Assembly (NCBI GenBank): GCA_028289445.1
Contig: JANQPO010000019.1
Span: forward strand, 124,001 to 188,000
DNA: 64,000 nucleotides
Direction: 5' to 3'
Source of the DNA: Tepidamorphaceae bacterium
GTDB lineage: Bacteria > Pseudomonadota > Alphaproteobacteria > Rhizobiales > JAKSCL01
The position numbers and the translations under genes are program-made. Each line of letters opens with the position of its first letter. The stretch's first letter is position 1. The notes below the pieces were generated by a model. It was given only the letters and a program-made list of their open reading frames with translations. It was not told where the DNA came from and did no database searches. Shown here piece after piece: positions 17,285 through 26,796 of this stretch.

Positions 17285-19054
17285 ATGGCGATTGAAACGG
17301 ACAGGGAGTGGTCGGGTTCTGCGGCCCAGATGACCGCCTCAGCAGCCGACGGGCGAGCGGGCCCGAGGCTCGGCCGGCGTGCGCGTGCGCTTTCCCGTCC
17401 GATCGCGCAAACCCTGTTTTCAAGCCTTGCCCGGCGCATTGTCACGCTCAACCTCATGGCGCTGATCGCACTTGTCTCCGGCATGCTTTACATGAATCAG
17501 TTCCGCGAGGGATTGATCGAGGCCAAGGTCCAAAGCCTTCTGACCCAGGGCGAAATCATCGCTGCGGCAATCGCGGCTTCCACCACGGTCGACACGGGTG
17601 ACATTACGTTCGAGCTGGATCGCCTGAACGAACTCGACACAGGCGAGAGCCTGTCGCCCTTTGACGATCAGTTCGGACTGGATTTCCCAATCAATCCTGA
17701 GCGCGTCGCGCCGATCCTGAATCGATTGATCACACCGACCAAAACGCGCGCCCGTATCTATGAACCGAACGGCTCGCTCATTCTCGATTCGCGCTATCTC
17801 TATTCGCGCGGCGACATCTTACGGTTTCCACTGCCACCCCTTGAGACGCGGCCACCGGGAATTCTGGAACGACTGCGCCAGGAGTTTCTCAACTGGCTCT
17901 GGCGGGGCGATCTGCCGCTTTATCAAGAACTTGGCCCGGATCAGGGCCTCGACTATCCGGAGGTTCGCGCAGCGCTTCAAGGATCGTCGGCCAGCGTCGT
18001 GCGGATCACAGAATCAGGCGAGCTGATCGTCTCGGTCGCGGTTCCGGTGCAGCGCTTTCGCGCTGTCCGCGGCACGTTGTTGCTATCAGCGCAAGGCGGC
18101 GACATCGAAGAAACGCTGAGGGCGGAGCGGCTGGGCGTCGTGCGCGTTTTCTTCGTGGCGGCGACGATCACCGTTTTGCTTTCGATCATGCTGGCCAGCA
18201 CGATCGCCGGACCGATGCGGCGCTTGGCGGATGCGGCCAATCGCGTGCGCCGGTCGCCCAAGGCGCGCGCGCAGATCCCCGATCTTTCCGACCGCAGCGA
18301 CGAGATCGGCAACCTTTCAGGCGCCATGTCGGAGATGACAAACGCGCTTTACAACCGCATGGAGGCGATCGAGAGCTTCGCCGCCGACGTGGCGCACGAG
18401 GTCAAGAATCCGCTGACCTCGGTCCGCAGCGCTGTGGAGACTTTGCCATTGGCGAAATCGGATGCCGATCGCGATCGTCTGGTGGCTGTCATCCAGCACG
18501 ATGTGCGCCGCCTCGACCGGTTGATCAGCGACATTTCAGACGCCTCCAGACTGGATGCCGAGCTTGCGCGCGATGATGCCGAGCCGGTCGACCTGTTGGA
18601 CCTGACGCGCGCAGTGGTCGCCATGGTCAACGATTCAGGACATGAGGACGGGCCAACGGTGCGCCTCACGGTCGATCCTTCGATCGAGAAAGCCGGAAGC
18701 GCTGTCATCGCGGGTCACGACAGTCGTTTAAGCCGCGTGCTCACCAATCTCATTGACAATGCGCTGTCGTTCTCTCCGCCGGACTCGGCCGTGGACATCA
18801 CACTGTCGGCCAGCCCACTCGATGTCATCATCACGGTCGACGATCGCGGTCCGGGCATTCCGCCCGACAATCTGGAGCGCATCTTCGAGCGGTTTTATAC
18901 GGATCGGCCGGGGGCTGAGTCGTTTGGCCAGAATTCCGGCCTCGGTTTGTCGATTACGCGGCAGATTGTCGAAGCCTATCGCGGCACGATTATCGCCGAG
19001 AACCGCGATGACCCGGGCGGTGCTCGCTTCACGGTAACCTTGCCACGGGCATGA
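17285..19054 (+). CDS. chvG: Sensor histidine kinase ChvG (ExoS type)
   Basis: A 589-residue membrane kinase with a first membrane segment near TLNLMALIALVSGMLYM, a large periplasmic sensor domain (PNGSLILDSRYLYSRGD) and a second segment at VRVFFVAATITVLLSIML. HAMP follows, then the phosphorylation site AADVAHEVKNPLTSVRSAVE, the N box NLIDNALSFSPP and ATP-lid blocks DDRGPGIPPDNLERIFERFY and GLGLSITRQIVEAY. The frame is open from 17210, overlapping chvI, but the ATG at 17285 gives a sensible cytoplasmic N terminus. In relatives ExoR represses this kinase in the periplasm; exoR is not in the window. Confidence 0.93.
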   Translation: MAIETDREWSGSAAQMTASAADGRAGPRLGRRARALSRPIAQTLFSSLARRIVTLNLMALIALVSGMLYMNQFREGLIEAKVQSLLTQGEIIAAAIAASTTVDTGDITFELDRLNELDTGESLSPFDDQFGLDFPINPERVAPILNRLITPTKTRARIYEPNGSLILDSRYLYSRGDILRFPLPPLETRPPGILERLRQEFLNWLWRGDLPLYQELGPDQGLDYPEVRAALQGSSASVVRITESGELIVSVAVPVQRFRAVRGTLLLSAQGGDIEETLRAERLGVVRVFFVAATITVLLSIMLASTIAGPMRRLADAANRVRRSPKARAQIPDLSDRSDEIGNLSGAMSEMTNALYNRMEAIESFAADVAHEVKNPLTSVRSAVETLPLAKSDADRDRLVAVIQHDVRRLDRLISDISDASRLDAELARDDAEPVDLLDLTRAVVAMVNDSGHEDGPTVRLTVDPSIEKAGSAVIAGHDSRLSRVLTNLIDNALSFSPPDSAVDITLSASPLDVIITVDDRGPGIPPDNLERIFERFYTDRPGAESFGQNSGLGLSITRQIVEAYRGTIIAENRDDPGGARFTVTLPRA

Positions 19055-19058
19055 GCCG

Positions 19059-19529
19059 ATGACGGGTTTGGAGGCGGAAACCGGTGAAACGCTGGCGCTC
19101 CATGCGACCGCGCTGGCGTTTGACCGTTTCGGGCTGCTGCTGACGGGAGCACCCGGCTCGGGAAAATCGAGCCTCGCCCGTGCGTTGATTGCGGACGCCG
19201 CTGAGCATGGTCGCTATTCTGCCCTTGTTGCCGACGACCGGGTGGAGCTGACGTCGCGCCATAATCGCCTCACGGCACGGCCTTTCGCGGCTACACGCGG
19301 CTTGATCGAGATCCGCGGCGTCGGCCTTTACCGTATGACGCCCCAGCCGACGATGGTGGTCAGCCATGCGGTCATGCTCGACCCTTTCCCACCGCGCCTG
19401 CCAGATACCGGCGAGGATCAGGCCGCTTATCTCGGGATCACCGTTCGGCGTTTTCATGTGCGCAGCCACGATCCGCATGCCGTCTCGGCGATCAAGGCCG
19501 CGCTCCTCGGCGAACCGCACACCGGTTGA
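19059..19529 (+). CDS. hprK: Short HPr kinase/phosphorylase
   Basis: A 156-residue protein that corresponds to only the C-terminal catalytic domain of classical HprK. The P-loop GAPGSGKSS is at residues 30-38, and LVADDRVEL provides the conserved acidic block. This short form is normal in alphaproteobacteria, where it is thought to phosphorylate HPr on serine and so connect the PTS relay to the ChvG/ChvI pathway. It starts four bases after the chvG stop and is followed by the EIIA and HPr genes, so one transcript likely covers all five genes. Confidence 0.92.
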   Translation: MTGLEAETGETLALHATALAFDRFGLLLTGAPGSGKSSLARALIADAAEHGRYSALVADDRVELTSRHNRLTARPFAATRGLIEIRGVGLYRMTPQPTMVVSHAVMLDPFPPRLPDTGEDQAAYLGITVRRFHVRSHDPHAVSAIKAALLGEPHTG

Positions 19530-19605
19530 GCGGGCTGAAATCCTTGCCAATGCGAACCAAGACGGTCATGGTTGCGCGCCCGAATCGAAGAGGCTGAGGA
19601 CGTCG

Positions 19606-20007
19606 ATGATTGGCCTTGTGCTTGTTGCCCATGGTCGCCTGGCGGTGGAGTTCCGCGCTGCGCTCGAGCATGTTGTCGGACCACAGTCCCAGATCGAATG
19701 TATCGCCATTGGGCCCGACGATGATATCGAAGCGCTGCGCGACGATATCGCGGCGGCGGTGAAGACCGTCGACGGTGGTGATGGCGTCGTCATCGTGACG
19801 GATATGTTCGGCGGCACGCCGTCGAACCTCTCGATATCCGTCATGAATGATCGCGGGGTCGAGGTTATCGCGGGCATGAACCTCCCGCTTTTGATCAAGC
19901 TGGCGAAGGCACGGACCGATCAACCGATCGCCCAGGCTGTCGATGCTGCGGCGGATGCCGGGCGCAAGTACATCAAAGTGGCTCGCGAGCTCTTGGACGA
20001 CCAATGA
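19606..20007 (+). CDS. PTS EIIA component of mannose family (regulatory)
   Basis: A 133-residue protein with the mannose-family EIIA fold. MIGLVLVAHGRLA holds the phosphorylatable His9, and VIVTDMFGGTPSNLSISVM is the signature. An in-frame open stretch runs upstream to 19366, but the ATG at 19606 is the family start and is preceded by GAGG. No EIIB/C permease is encoded, so this is a regulatory PTS that receives phosphate from HPr. It overlaps ptsH by ATGA (20004-20007), which implies coupled translation. Confidence 0.93.
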   Translation: MIGLVLVAHGRLAVEFRAALEHVVGPQSQIECIAIGPDDDIEALRDDIAAAVKTVDGGDGVVIVTDMFGGTPSNLSISVMNDRGVEVIAGMNLPLLIKLAKARTDQPIAQAVDAAADAGRKYIKVARELLDDQ

Positions 20008-20285
20008 GTGGCGCCGATAGGATCCGAGCGGACCTGGCGATATCGAATGTTCGCGGTCTGCATGCCAGGGCCTCTGCGAAATTCGTTCAATGCGCCGAGC
20101 TTTTCGAGGCCGATATCACGGTGACCCGCGATAATCAAAGCGTCGCCGGGACATCGATCATGGGCCTGTTGACGCTCGCTGCTGGACCGGGCTCAACAAT
20201 CTCGGTCGAAGCGGCGGGCGCCGATGCAAAAGACGCAATCACCGCGCTGCGGCACCTGGTGGAGTCCCGCTTCGGCGAAGAATAG
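20004..20285 (+). CDS. ptsH: Phosphocarrier protein HPr
   Basis: A 93-residue HPr. The active-site His20 is in RGLHARASAKFV, and Ser51 in TSIMGLLTLAA is the regulatory serine targeted by HprK two genes upstream. Keeping both sites implies that it is a true node between EI-dependent and HprK-dependent phosphorylation. It is translated together with the EIIA gene through a 4-base overlap. ptsI is not in the window. Confidence 0.95.
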   Translation: MSGADRIRADLAISNVRGLHARASAKFVQCAELFEADITVTRDNQSVAGTSIMGLLTLAAGPGSTISVEAAGADAKDAITALRHLVESRFGEE

Positions 20286-20301
20286 GCCGATTGATTTAGT
20301 C

Positions 20302-20321
20302 ATATAAGGATTTCCTTATAT
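20302..20321. promoter_or_regulatory. Perfect palindrome upstream of ahcY (candidate ArsR-type/SahR-like operator)
   Basis: ATATAAGGA (20302-20310) and TCCTTATAT (20313-20321) form a perfect 9-bp inverted repeat with a 2-base spacer, 100 bases before the ahcY start and just after ptsH. AT-rich 20-bp palindromes of this form are typical ArsR-family operators. In several proteobacteria an ArsR-like regulator (SahR) controls ahcY and the methionine cycle. The match to the SahR motif is from memory and unverified; the palindrome itself is certain. Confidence 0.55.
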
Positions 20322-20420
20322 AGTAGTTGTCACGGTCTCGGCTGCCTGCTATAGCGGCGCTCGACTTAGGCACCCGCGTTCCGATGCTCAAAACGCGGCA
20401 GATTTCAGGACATTCATAGA

Positions 20421-21818
20421 ATGACGCGCGCAAACGATTATGTCGTGAAGGATCTCGGCCTGGCCGATTGGGGCCGCAAGGAAATCGAGATCGCCGAGAC
20501 CGAAATGCCTGGTTTGATGGCCTGCCGAGAGGAGTTCGGTCCCGCGCAACCGCTCAAAGGCGCCCGGATCACGGGATCGTTGCACATGACGATCCAGACT
20601 GCCGTGCTGATCGAGACACTGACGGCGCTGGGCGGAGAGGTGCGCTGGGCGTCCTGCAACATCTTCTCGACCCAGGACCACGCCGCCGCCGCGATCGCCG
20701 CGACGGGTGTGCCGGTGTTTGCCGTCAAGGGCGAAACCCTTGAAGAGTATTGGGACTATATCGACCGGATTTTCGATTGGCCCGGTGAGCCGACGAACAT
20801 GATCCTCGACGATGGCGGCGATGCGACGATGTATGTGCTGCTCGGCGCCAAGGCGGACGCCGGCGAGGACATCATCCCGAACCCGGCCAACGAAGAAGAA
20901 GAGGTCGTCAAGGCGCAAATCCTGAAGCGGGTCAAGGCGTCGCCCGGTTGGTTCACGACCATCCGCGACTCCATCAAAGGCGTGTCGGAGGAAACGACGA
21001 CCGGCGTGCACCGCCTATATGAGCTGGCGCGCAAGGGTGATCTGCCGTTCCCCGCCATCAACGTCAACGACTCTGTGACGAAGTCGAAATTCGACAATCT
21101 TTACGGCTGTCGCGAATCCCTGGTCGACGGCATTCGTCGCGGCACGGACGTCATGATGGCCGGCAAGGTCGCGGTTGTCGCCGGATATGGCGATGTCGGC
21201 AAGGGCTCCGCAGCCTCGCTGCGCACCGCTGGCGCGCGCGTCGTTGTCACTGAGATCGACCCGATCTGCGCGCTTCAGGCAGCGATGGAGGGTTATGAAG
21301 TCGTCACCATGGACGACGCGGTGACGTTCGGCGATATCTTCGTCACCACGACCGGCAACAAGGATGTCATCACGATCGACCATATGCGCGCCATGAAGGA
21401 TCGCGCCATCGTCTGCAATATCGGTCACTTCGATTCTGAAATTCAGATCGGCGCGCTACGCAACTACTCTTGGACCAACATCAAGCCTCAGGTCGACGAG
21501 GTGGAGTTCCCGGACGGCAAGAAACTGATCGTTCTGGCGGAAGGCCGGCTCGTCAATCTCGGCTGTGCCACAGGTCACCCGAGCTTCGTCATGTCGGCGT
21601 CGTTCACCAATCAAACGCTTGCGCAGATAGAATTGTGGTCGAACGCCACCAATTACAAAAACGACGTTTATGTTCTGCCGAAGAAGCTCGACGAGAAAGT
21701 CGCGACGCTTCATTTGGATAAGCTCGGTGTGAAGCTGACGAAGCTTAGCAGCGATCAGGCTGAGTATATCGGCGTGGCGCCGGAAGGGCCGTTTAAGCCG
21801 GAGCATTATCGCTACTAA
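20421..21818 (+). CDS. ahcY: S-adenosylhomocysteine hydrolase (adenosylhomocysteinase)
   Basis: A 465-residue NAD-dependent enzyme that splits SAH into adenosine and homocysteine, relieving inhibition of methyltransferases and feeding the methionine cycle. Recognisable blocks include [20 protein letters not shown] near the N terminus, the NAD-binding [14 protein letters not shown], and the C-terminal [12 protein letters not shown] that closes the neighbouring active site. Length and termini match the alphaproteobacterial form, with the usual insertion. The upstream palindrome may regulate it. The following PAS kinase gene is a typical neighbour in this order. Confidence 0.97.
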   Translation: MTRANDYVVKDLGLADWGRKEIEIAETEMPGLMACREEFGPAQPLKGARITGSLHMTIQTAVLIETLTALGGEVRWASCNIFSTQDHAAAAIAATGVPVFAVKGETLEEYWDYIDRIFDWPGEPTNMILDDGGDATMYVLLGAKADAGEDIIPNPANEEEEVVKAQILKRVKASPGWFTTIRDSIKGVSEETTTGVHRLYELARKGDLPFPAINVNDSVTKSKFDNLYGCRESLVDGIRRGTDVMMAGKVAVVAGYGDVGKGSAASLRTAGARVVVTEIDPICALQAAMEGYEVVTMDDAVTFGDIFVTTTGNKDVITIDHMRAMKDRAIVCNIGHFDSEIQIGALRNYSWTNIKPQVDEVEFPDGKKLIVLAEGRLVNLGCATGHPSFVMSASFTNQTLAQIELWSNATNYKNDVYVLPKKLDEKVATLHLDKLGVKLTKLSSDQAEYIGVAPEGPFKPEHYRY

Positions 21819-21973
21819 GCACGTCGCGGTTCGGCCGTTTGCCCGACGTGGGGATATCCAAGCCCTGAATATGCCTTGGACGGTGGTCGCCGACTCGCCA
21901 AATCGCTAGATTGTAAGTGATTCGCGGCCTGGGGCAGGCTGCGTTGGCGATTGGGATTCTGGAGCGGCACGGG

Positions 21974-24514
21974 ATGAAGCGGCGGTACGGGAGGAGCGTC
22001 GGCGCGCGCGATTCGCTCCGACGACCGGGATTGGCCGGCGTTACCCTTCTCGTCACCGCACAGTCAGCGGTCGCGCAAACCGCGACCGAAGCACCCTCAG
22101 CGCTGATCACGGTACTCACCAGCACTTTCTCGCTCCGCGACCTGATGATGACCAGCATGATGCTTGGCGTCATCGGCTTCGCGGTCATCGCCGGCATTTT
22201 ATACATACGCGCGCGGACCAGGGCGGCTGTCGATCGCGGGCACTACGAGGCCGAGATCGTTGATCTGCGCCACCGGCTCGACCGAGCCGAGGCGTTGCTG
22301 GCGGCCGAGGACACAGCGATCATCGCTTGGACCGCCAACGGGCGCGCTGAAGTTGTCGGCAGCCTCTCCGGCCTTTCACCAAACGCCAGAGATGCTGCGC
22401 GGCTGCTCGATTTTCGCGGTTGGCTTCGCGAAACATCGGCTGAGGAGATGGAGCAGGCGATCGAACGCCTGCGCGGCGATGGCGAAGCGTTCAATCAGAT
22501 TCTTTATCGCGAGGATGGGACGCCGGTGGAAGCGGATGGCCGCATCCGAGCCGGTCGCGCCATTCTGCGGCTGCGTCATGCATATGGCCAACGCGCGCGG
22601 CTCGGCTCCATCGAAGCCGATCGGGATCGGTTCCACCGCGAAGTCGACGCGGTGCGCGACCTCCTGCGGTTGGTGAGCTTTCCCGCCTGGATTCGCGACA
22701 GCGCCGGCGCGGTTGTCTGGGCGAACGAAACATATGCCGCGCTATCGCGCACATTCTTCAACGGGGAAAGCGGCGAGGGCCGCGATCTCATGCGGATTGC
22801 CGCAGCGTCCGGTACAGCGTCAGAGTCCTTCAGCACACGTTTTCCGCAAGGCGTGCGGACGGCGGAGCTTTCCCTCAAGATCGACGACCGGATCACTGCC
22901 TATGATCTGGCTGAACTCCCATTTGACGGCGGCGCATTTGGCCTGGCGGAAAAGCGTCAATCCCGTGAAGCAGACACTCAGCCCCGCACGCCCGCAAGCT
23001 TCCGCACGTTCAATCAGCTGCATACCGGTGTTGTTCTCTTCAACGCCGACCGTCGGCTTGTCTTCGCGAACGACGCCTTTCGGTCAATGTTCGACCTTGA
23101 AGCACGCTGGACCATGCCGGGCGTTGAACACGGTCAAATGTTGGACGCACTTCGCGAGGCCCAGTACCTGCCGATGGAGGCCGACTACCGGAGTTGGAAG
23201 GCCGATCGTCTGAACGCCTACGGTGCCCAAACGACGACCATTGAGCCGTGGCATCTGCCCGACGGTCGGACACTGCGCTTCGTGGCCGATCCGCAGCCCG
23301 ACGGCGGTCTTGCCTGCCTGTTTGAAGACGAAACCGAGCAATTGGCGCTGAAGAGCCAGTTCAACTCGGCAATCCGGATTCAGCGCGAGACGCTTGAGAA
23401 CATGCGCGAGGCTGTCGCCGTGTTTTCGCCGGACGGGCGGTTGAACCTTTCGAATCCGGCGTTCGCGAATCTTTGGTCACTGTCAGCAGACGGTCTGATC
23501 GGTCGGCCGCATATCGAGGAAGTCATCGTTGCCTGTACGCCGCTTTACGACGGCAAAGACACATGGATGGCGCTTCGCCACGCGATCACCGACGTTGCAG
23601 AATCGCGACCGTCCTTGCGTGGCCGCATGGATCTTTCCGACAATCGGGCCGTGGATTACGCCACCGTCCCGCTGCCTGATGGCGCAACGCTGGTCACCTT
23701 CGCCGATGTCACGGATCAGGTGGCCGGCGAGCGTGCGTTGCAAAGCCGATACGACGCGCTGGAGGCGGCAGCGGAACTCAAGAACAGTTTTATTCAGCAT
23801 GTCTCCTACGAGCTGCGCACACCGCTAACCAGCGTCATCGGCTTTGCCGAGCTTCTGTCGAGCGACGTCACAGGGCCACTGTCCGCGAAACAGTCCGACT
23901 ATGTCGGGCACATCTTGGCATCGTCCGATTCATTGCTCGCGATCATCAACAACATCCTGGACCTCGCGACGATCGATGCCGGCGCAATGGAGCTGAATTT
24001 CAGTGAAGTCGACATTCTCAACGCCATCGAACAAGCCGCCAACGGCGTTCGCGATCGACTGAAGGAAACCGGGCTGCGGCTGCGCGTTCGTGTCCAGGAG
24101 GGCCTTGGTACATTCGAAGCCGACGAGAGCCGCGTCCGACAAATCCTCTACAATCTTCTGTCAAACGCCATCGGGTTTTCCGAACGGGGCCAAACCATCA
24201 CGCTGACATGCGCGCAAATTGGCGACACCGTGCGCTTTCTGATCGAGGATCAAGGCCGCGGCATCGATCCAGGCGATTTCGAAGCCGTGTTCGACCGGTT
24301 TGTCACCAAGACCGGCGGCACGACTCATCGGGGTGCTGGGCTCGGCCTGTCAATCGTCAAAAGCTTCGTGGAGCTTCACGGAGGTCGGGTTGAGATTGCC
24401 TCCAAGGTCGGGCTTGGGACGTCGGTCACATGCCACTTTCCCCTGCAGCGGACAAAGGACGGAACCTTGGCGCCAGCGGAGGCGGCATCTGTGCAGGTTC
24501 AGCAGGTAGGCTGA
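21974..24514 (+). CDS. PAS-domain sensor histidine kinase
   Basis: About 846 residues from the ATG at 21974, which gives a basic N terminus and a hydrophobic secretion-type segment ending near SAVAQ. The GTG at 21917 would add 19 residues. A membrane helix (MTSMMLGVIGFAVIAGILYI) is followed by several PAS-like modules (around 22.7-23.6 kb). The kinase core then has the phosphorylation site SFIQHVSYELRTPLTSVIGF, N box YNLLSNAIGFSERG, and G boxes in EDQGRGIDPGDFEAVFDRF and GAGLGLSIVKSF. The signal is unknown and no response regulator is adjacent. This gene between ahcY and tsaE is a conserved but poorly understood feature of Hyphomicrobiales. Confidence 0.9.
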   Translation: MKRRYGRSVGARDSLRRPGLAGVTLLVTAQSAVAQTATEAPSALITVLTSTFSLRDLMMTSMMLGVIGFAVIAGILYIRARTRAAVDRGHYEAEIVDLRHRLDRAEALLAAEDTAIIAWTANGRAEVVGSLSGLSPNARDAARLLDFRGWLRETSAEEMEQAIERLRGDGEAFNQILYREDGTPVEADGRIRAGRAILRLRHAYGQRARLGSIEADRDRFHREVDAVRDLLRLVSFPAWIRDSAGAVVWANETYAALSRTFFNGESGEGRDLMRIAAASGTASESFSTRFPQGVRTAELSLKIDDRITAYDLAELPFDGGAFGLAEKRQSREADTQPRTPASFRTFNQLHTGVVLFNADRRLVFANDAFRSMFDLEARWTMPGVEHGQMLDALREAQYLPMEADYRSWKADRLNAYGAQTTTIEPWHLPDGRTLRFVADPQPDGGLACLFEDETEQLALKSQFNSAIRIQRETLENMREAVAVFSPDGRLNLSNPAFANLWSLSADGLIGRPHIEEVIVACTPLYDGKDTWMALRHAITDVAESRPSLRGRMDLSDNRAVDYATVPLPDGATLVTFADVTDQVAGERALQSRYDALEAAAELKNSFIQHVSYELRTPLTSVIGFAELLSSDVTGPLSAKQSDYVGHILASSDSLLAIINNILDLATIDAGAMELNFSEVDILNAIEQAANGVRDRLKETGLRLRVRVQEGLGTFEADESRVRQILYNLLSNAIGFSERGQTITLTCAQIGDTVRFLIEDQGRGIDPGDFEAVFDRFVTKTGGTTHRGAGLGLSIVKSFVELHGGRVEIASKVGLGTSVTCHFPLQRTKDGTLAPAEAASVQVQQVG

Positions 24515-24520
24515 GCCAGG

Positions 24521-26059
24521 GTGGTTGCGACGACCCATACATTCAGGGCCCGGACGGAAGACGCAACGGCCAGGATCGCGGAAGCCATAGCCTCGGTCGC
24601 TGACGTGGGCGATCTGATTACGCTTTCCGGTGAACTGGGTGCCGGCAAGACCAGCTTCGTCCGATCTGCAATCCGGTGGCTTGCGGGCGATCCGGAACGA
24701 TCTATTGCAAGCCCGACCTTCGCTTTGGCGCAGGTTCACGATGACCTCGTCATCTCCGTCACGCACGCGGATTTCTACCGGCTCGAAACACCGGAGGACG
24801 CGCGTGAACTCGCTCTCGAGGAGGCGTTGGAGACGGGCGTTGTCTTCGTGGAATGGCCGGACAAGGGCGACCTGCCGACGCTGGCGACCTTCTCGATCGC
24901 TATCCAGCCCGGCGAAGACGAGACGGATCGGCGGATCGTAGTGACCGCCGACGAAACGGCCGCCTCGCGGCTGGAACGATTGACCGCTGTCCGCGACTTT
25001 CTAGCGTCGGCCGGATGGGGTGAGGCGCGGCGGTGTCGTCTTCAAGGCGATGCTTCGACGCGACGCTACGAGAAACTGAGCGGTGCGGAACAGGCGATCT
25101 TGATGGATTCTCCTCGCCAGCCGGACGGTCAGCCGATCCGAGATGGCTTGCCGTATAGTCGATTGGCGCATCTGGCGGAATCCATCACACCCTTCATCGC
25201 GGTGGCGAACTGGCTGGCTGAGCGGGGCCTCTCGGTGCCCGCTGTTGGCGCTTACGACTTAGACCAAGGCCTGGCGGTTCTCTCCGATCTCGGCGCCGTT
25301 GGGTTGGTCGACGATGCCGGCACACCGATTGCCCCGCGCTACGAGGCAGCCGTGGGAGTATTGACGGAGCTGCATCGTTGTGCGGCGCCCAAAACCGTCA
25401 CAATCGCCGATCAGGCCCATGCGATTAGCGCCTATGATCGCGATGTCATGATGGTCGAGGTCGAGCTGTTCGCCGACTGGTTTGCGCCGGCGGCCATCCC
25501 TCAGTTCGACACATCCATGCGAGACGATCTCCTAGATGCATGGCGGTCGGCGCTTACCGCTTTGCCGGACACGCCGCCGGTTTTGGTGCTGCGCGACTAT
25601 CATTCCGCCAATCTCATGTGGCGGGACGGATCGAGCGATATCGAGCGCATCGCCGTTATCGACTTTCAGGATGCGCTGGCCGGTCATCCCGCCTATGACG
25701 TCGTCTCGCTGTGTCAGGATGCCCGAACGACTGTCCCGCCCGCGCTGGAGGCCGCTCTCCTTGACCGCTATCGCCACCTGGCCGAACCGCCAGACTGGAC
25801 GGCTTTTGAAACGGCCTACGCGCTCCTGGGCGCGCAGCGGGCCACAAAAATCCTGGGGATCTTCGTTCGCCTTCATCGTCGTGACAGAAAACCCGACTAT
25901 CTGCGACATTTGACACGTGTGGGGATCTATCTCGGTCGCGATCTGGCCCATCCCGCACTTGCGCCGGTCGCATCCTGGCTCAGCGACGCTTTGAACTGCG
26001 AGGATATCGACAGAGCGCTGTTAGCGGCGTGCGAGCGAATCGAAACGGATGCGATATGA
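24521..26059 (+). CDS. TsaE / AmgK-like sugar kinase fusion protein
   Basis: A 512-residue fusion. Residues 1-150 are TsaE, the ATPase for the t6A37 tRNA modification (P-loop GELGAGKTS at 37-45; SPTFALAQ; HADFYRLE). Residues from about 165 form an aminoglycoside-phosphotransferase-like kinase (LQGDASTRRYEKL, LRDYHSANLMW, VIDFQDALAGHPAYDVVSL). This half resembles AmgK, which phosphorylates N-acetylmuramate or GlcNAc at C1 during cell-wall recycling. The next gene, overlapped by ATGA, is the matching MurU-like nucleotidyltransferase. The fusion is usual in alphaproteobacteria. The start codon is GTG, seven bases after the kinase stop. Confidence 0.9.
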   Translation: MVATTHTFRARTEDATARIAEAIASVADVGDLITLSGELGAGKTSFVRSAIRWLAGDPERSIASPTFALAQVHDDLVISVTHADFYRLETPEDARELALEEALETGVVFVEWPDKGDLPTLATFSIAIQPGEDETDRRIVVTADETAASRLERLTAVRDFLASAGWGEARRCRLQGDASTRRYEKLSGAEQAILMDSPRQPDGQPIRDGLPYSRLAHLAESITPFIAVANWLAERGLSVPAVGAYDLDQGLAVLSDLGAVGLVDDAGTPIAPRYEAAVGVLTELHRCAAPKTVTIADQAHAISAYDRDVMMVEVELFADWFAPAAIPQFDTSMRDDLLDAWRSALTALPDTPPVLVLRDYHSANLMWRDGSSDIERIAVIDFQDALAGHPAYDVVSLCQDARTTVPPALEAALLDRYRHLAEPPDWTAFETAYALLGAQRATKILGIFVRLHRRDRKPDYLRHLTRVGIYLGRDLAHPALAPVASWLSDALNCEDIDRALLAACERIETDAI

Positions 26060-26784
26060 ACACCTCATCATCCATTGAATCGGCCGTGGTCTTGGCCGCC
26101 GGATTCGGTCGGCGCATGCAACCTCTGACCATTTCGCAACCGAAACCGCTTATGAAACTGGGTGGAAAACCGCTCATCGATCATGTCCTGGATAGACTGG
26201 TGGCCATTGGAGTCCGACGGGCCATCGTCAACGTCCACTATCTTGCAGATCACATCGAAACGCACCTGGCGACCCGAACGGATATCGACATCACCATTTC
26301 CGACGAGCGCGCGGCCATTCTCGATACTGGCGGTGGCGTCAAGAAGGCGCTGAACACGCTTGGATCCGATCCCGTGTTCGTGATTGCCTCAGACACAGTC
26401 TGGCTTGAGGGCCCACGGTCGAATTTGGCGGATTTGGCGGCTGGATTTGACCCACAAACGATGGATATGCGCCTTTTGGTGGCCTCGACGGCTGGAAGTA
26501 TCGGGACCGGCGGACATGGCGATTTCTCAATGGACCCCGTCGGGCGGCTCAAACGGCGCGAAGAGCGGGAAGCCGCGCCGTTTACTTACGCCAGCGCGCT
26601 CGTTACGACGCCTGCGCTTTACGTCGATACACCGGATGGGCCATTTTCCAACAATCTTCTCTTCGATCGGGCCATTGAAAGGGATCGGCTCTTTGGCCAG
26701 AGATTGGACGGCATTTGGATGCACATTGGAACACCGGCAGCACTCGCCGATGCTGAAGAGGCGGTGGCGGAACGCATCGACTGA
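26056..26784 (+). CDS. MurU-like nucleotidyltransferase (sugar-1-phosphate uridylyltransferase)
   Basis: A 242-residue NTP transferase. The nucleotide-binding signature is VVLAAGFGRRMQPLTISQPK (about 11-30), followed by KPLMKLGGKPLIDHVLD. In pseudomonads MurU makes UDP-MurNAc from MurNAc-1-P delivered by AmgK, bypassing MurA and fosfomycin. Coupling by a 4-base ATGA overlap with the AmgK-like fusion strongly suggests the same two-step recycling route here. The substrate is inferred from this pairing rather than from residues. The ATG at 26056 was chosen over an upstream in-frame start at 26029 because it forms the overlap. Confidence 0.85.
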   Translation: MNTSSSIESAVVLAAGFGRRMQPLTISQPKPLMKLGGKPLIDHVLDRLVAIGVRRAIVNVHYLADHIETHLATRTDIDITISDERAAILDTGGGVKKALNTLGSDPVFVIASDTVWLEGPRSNLADLAAGFDPQTMDMRLLVASTAGSIGTGGHGDFSMDPVGRLKRREEREAAPFTYASALVTTPALYVDTPDGPFSNNLLFDRAIERDRLFGQRLDGIWMHIGTPAALADAEEAVAERID

Positions 26785-26796
26785 GCGGGGTGACGC

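Noticed and set aside
20322-20420. SAH riboswitch before ahcY
   Set aside because: I looked for the SAH aptamer consensus and found no matching blocks; only the palindrome stands out.
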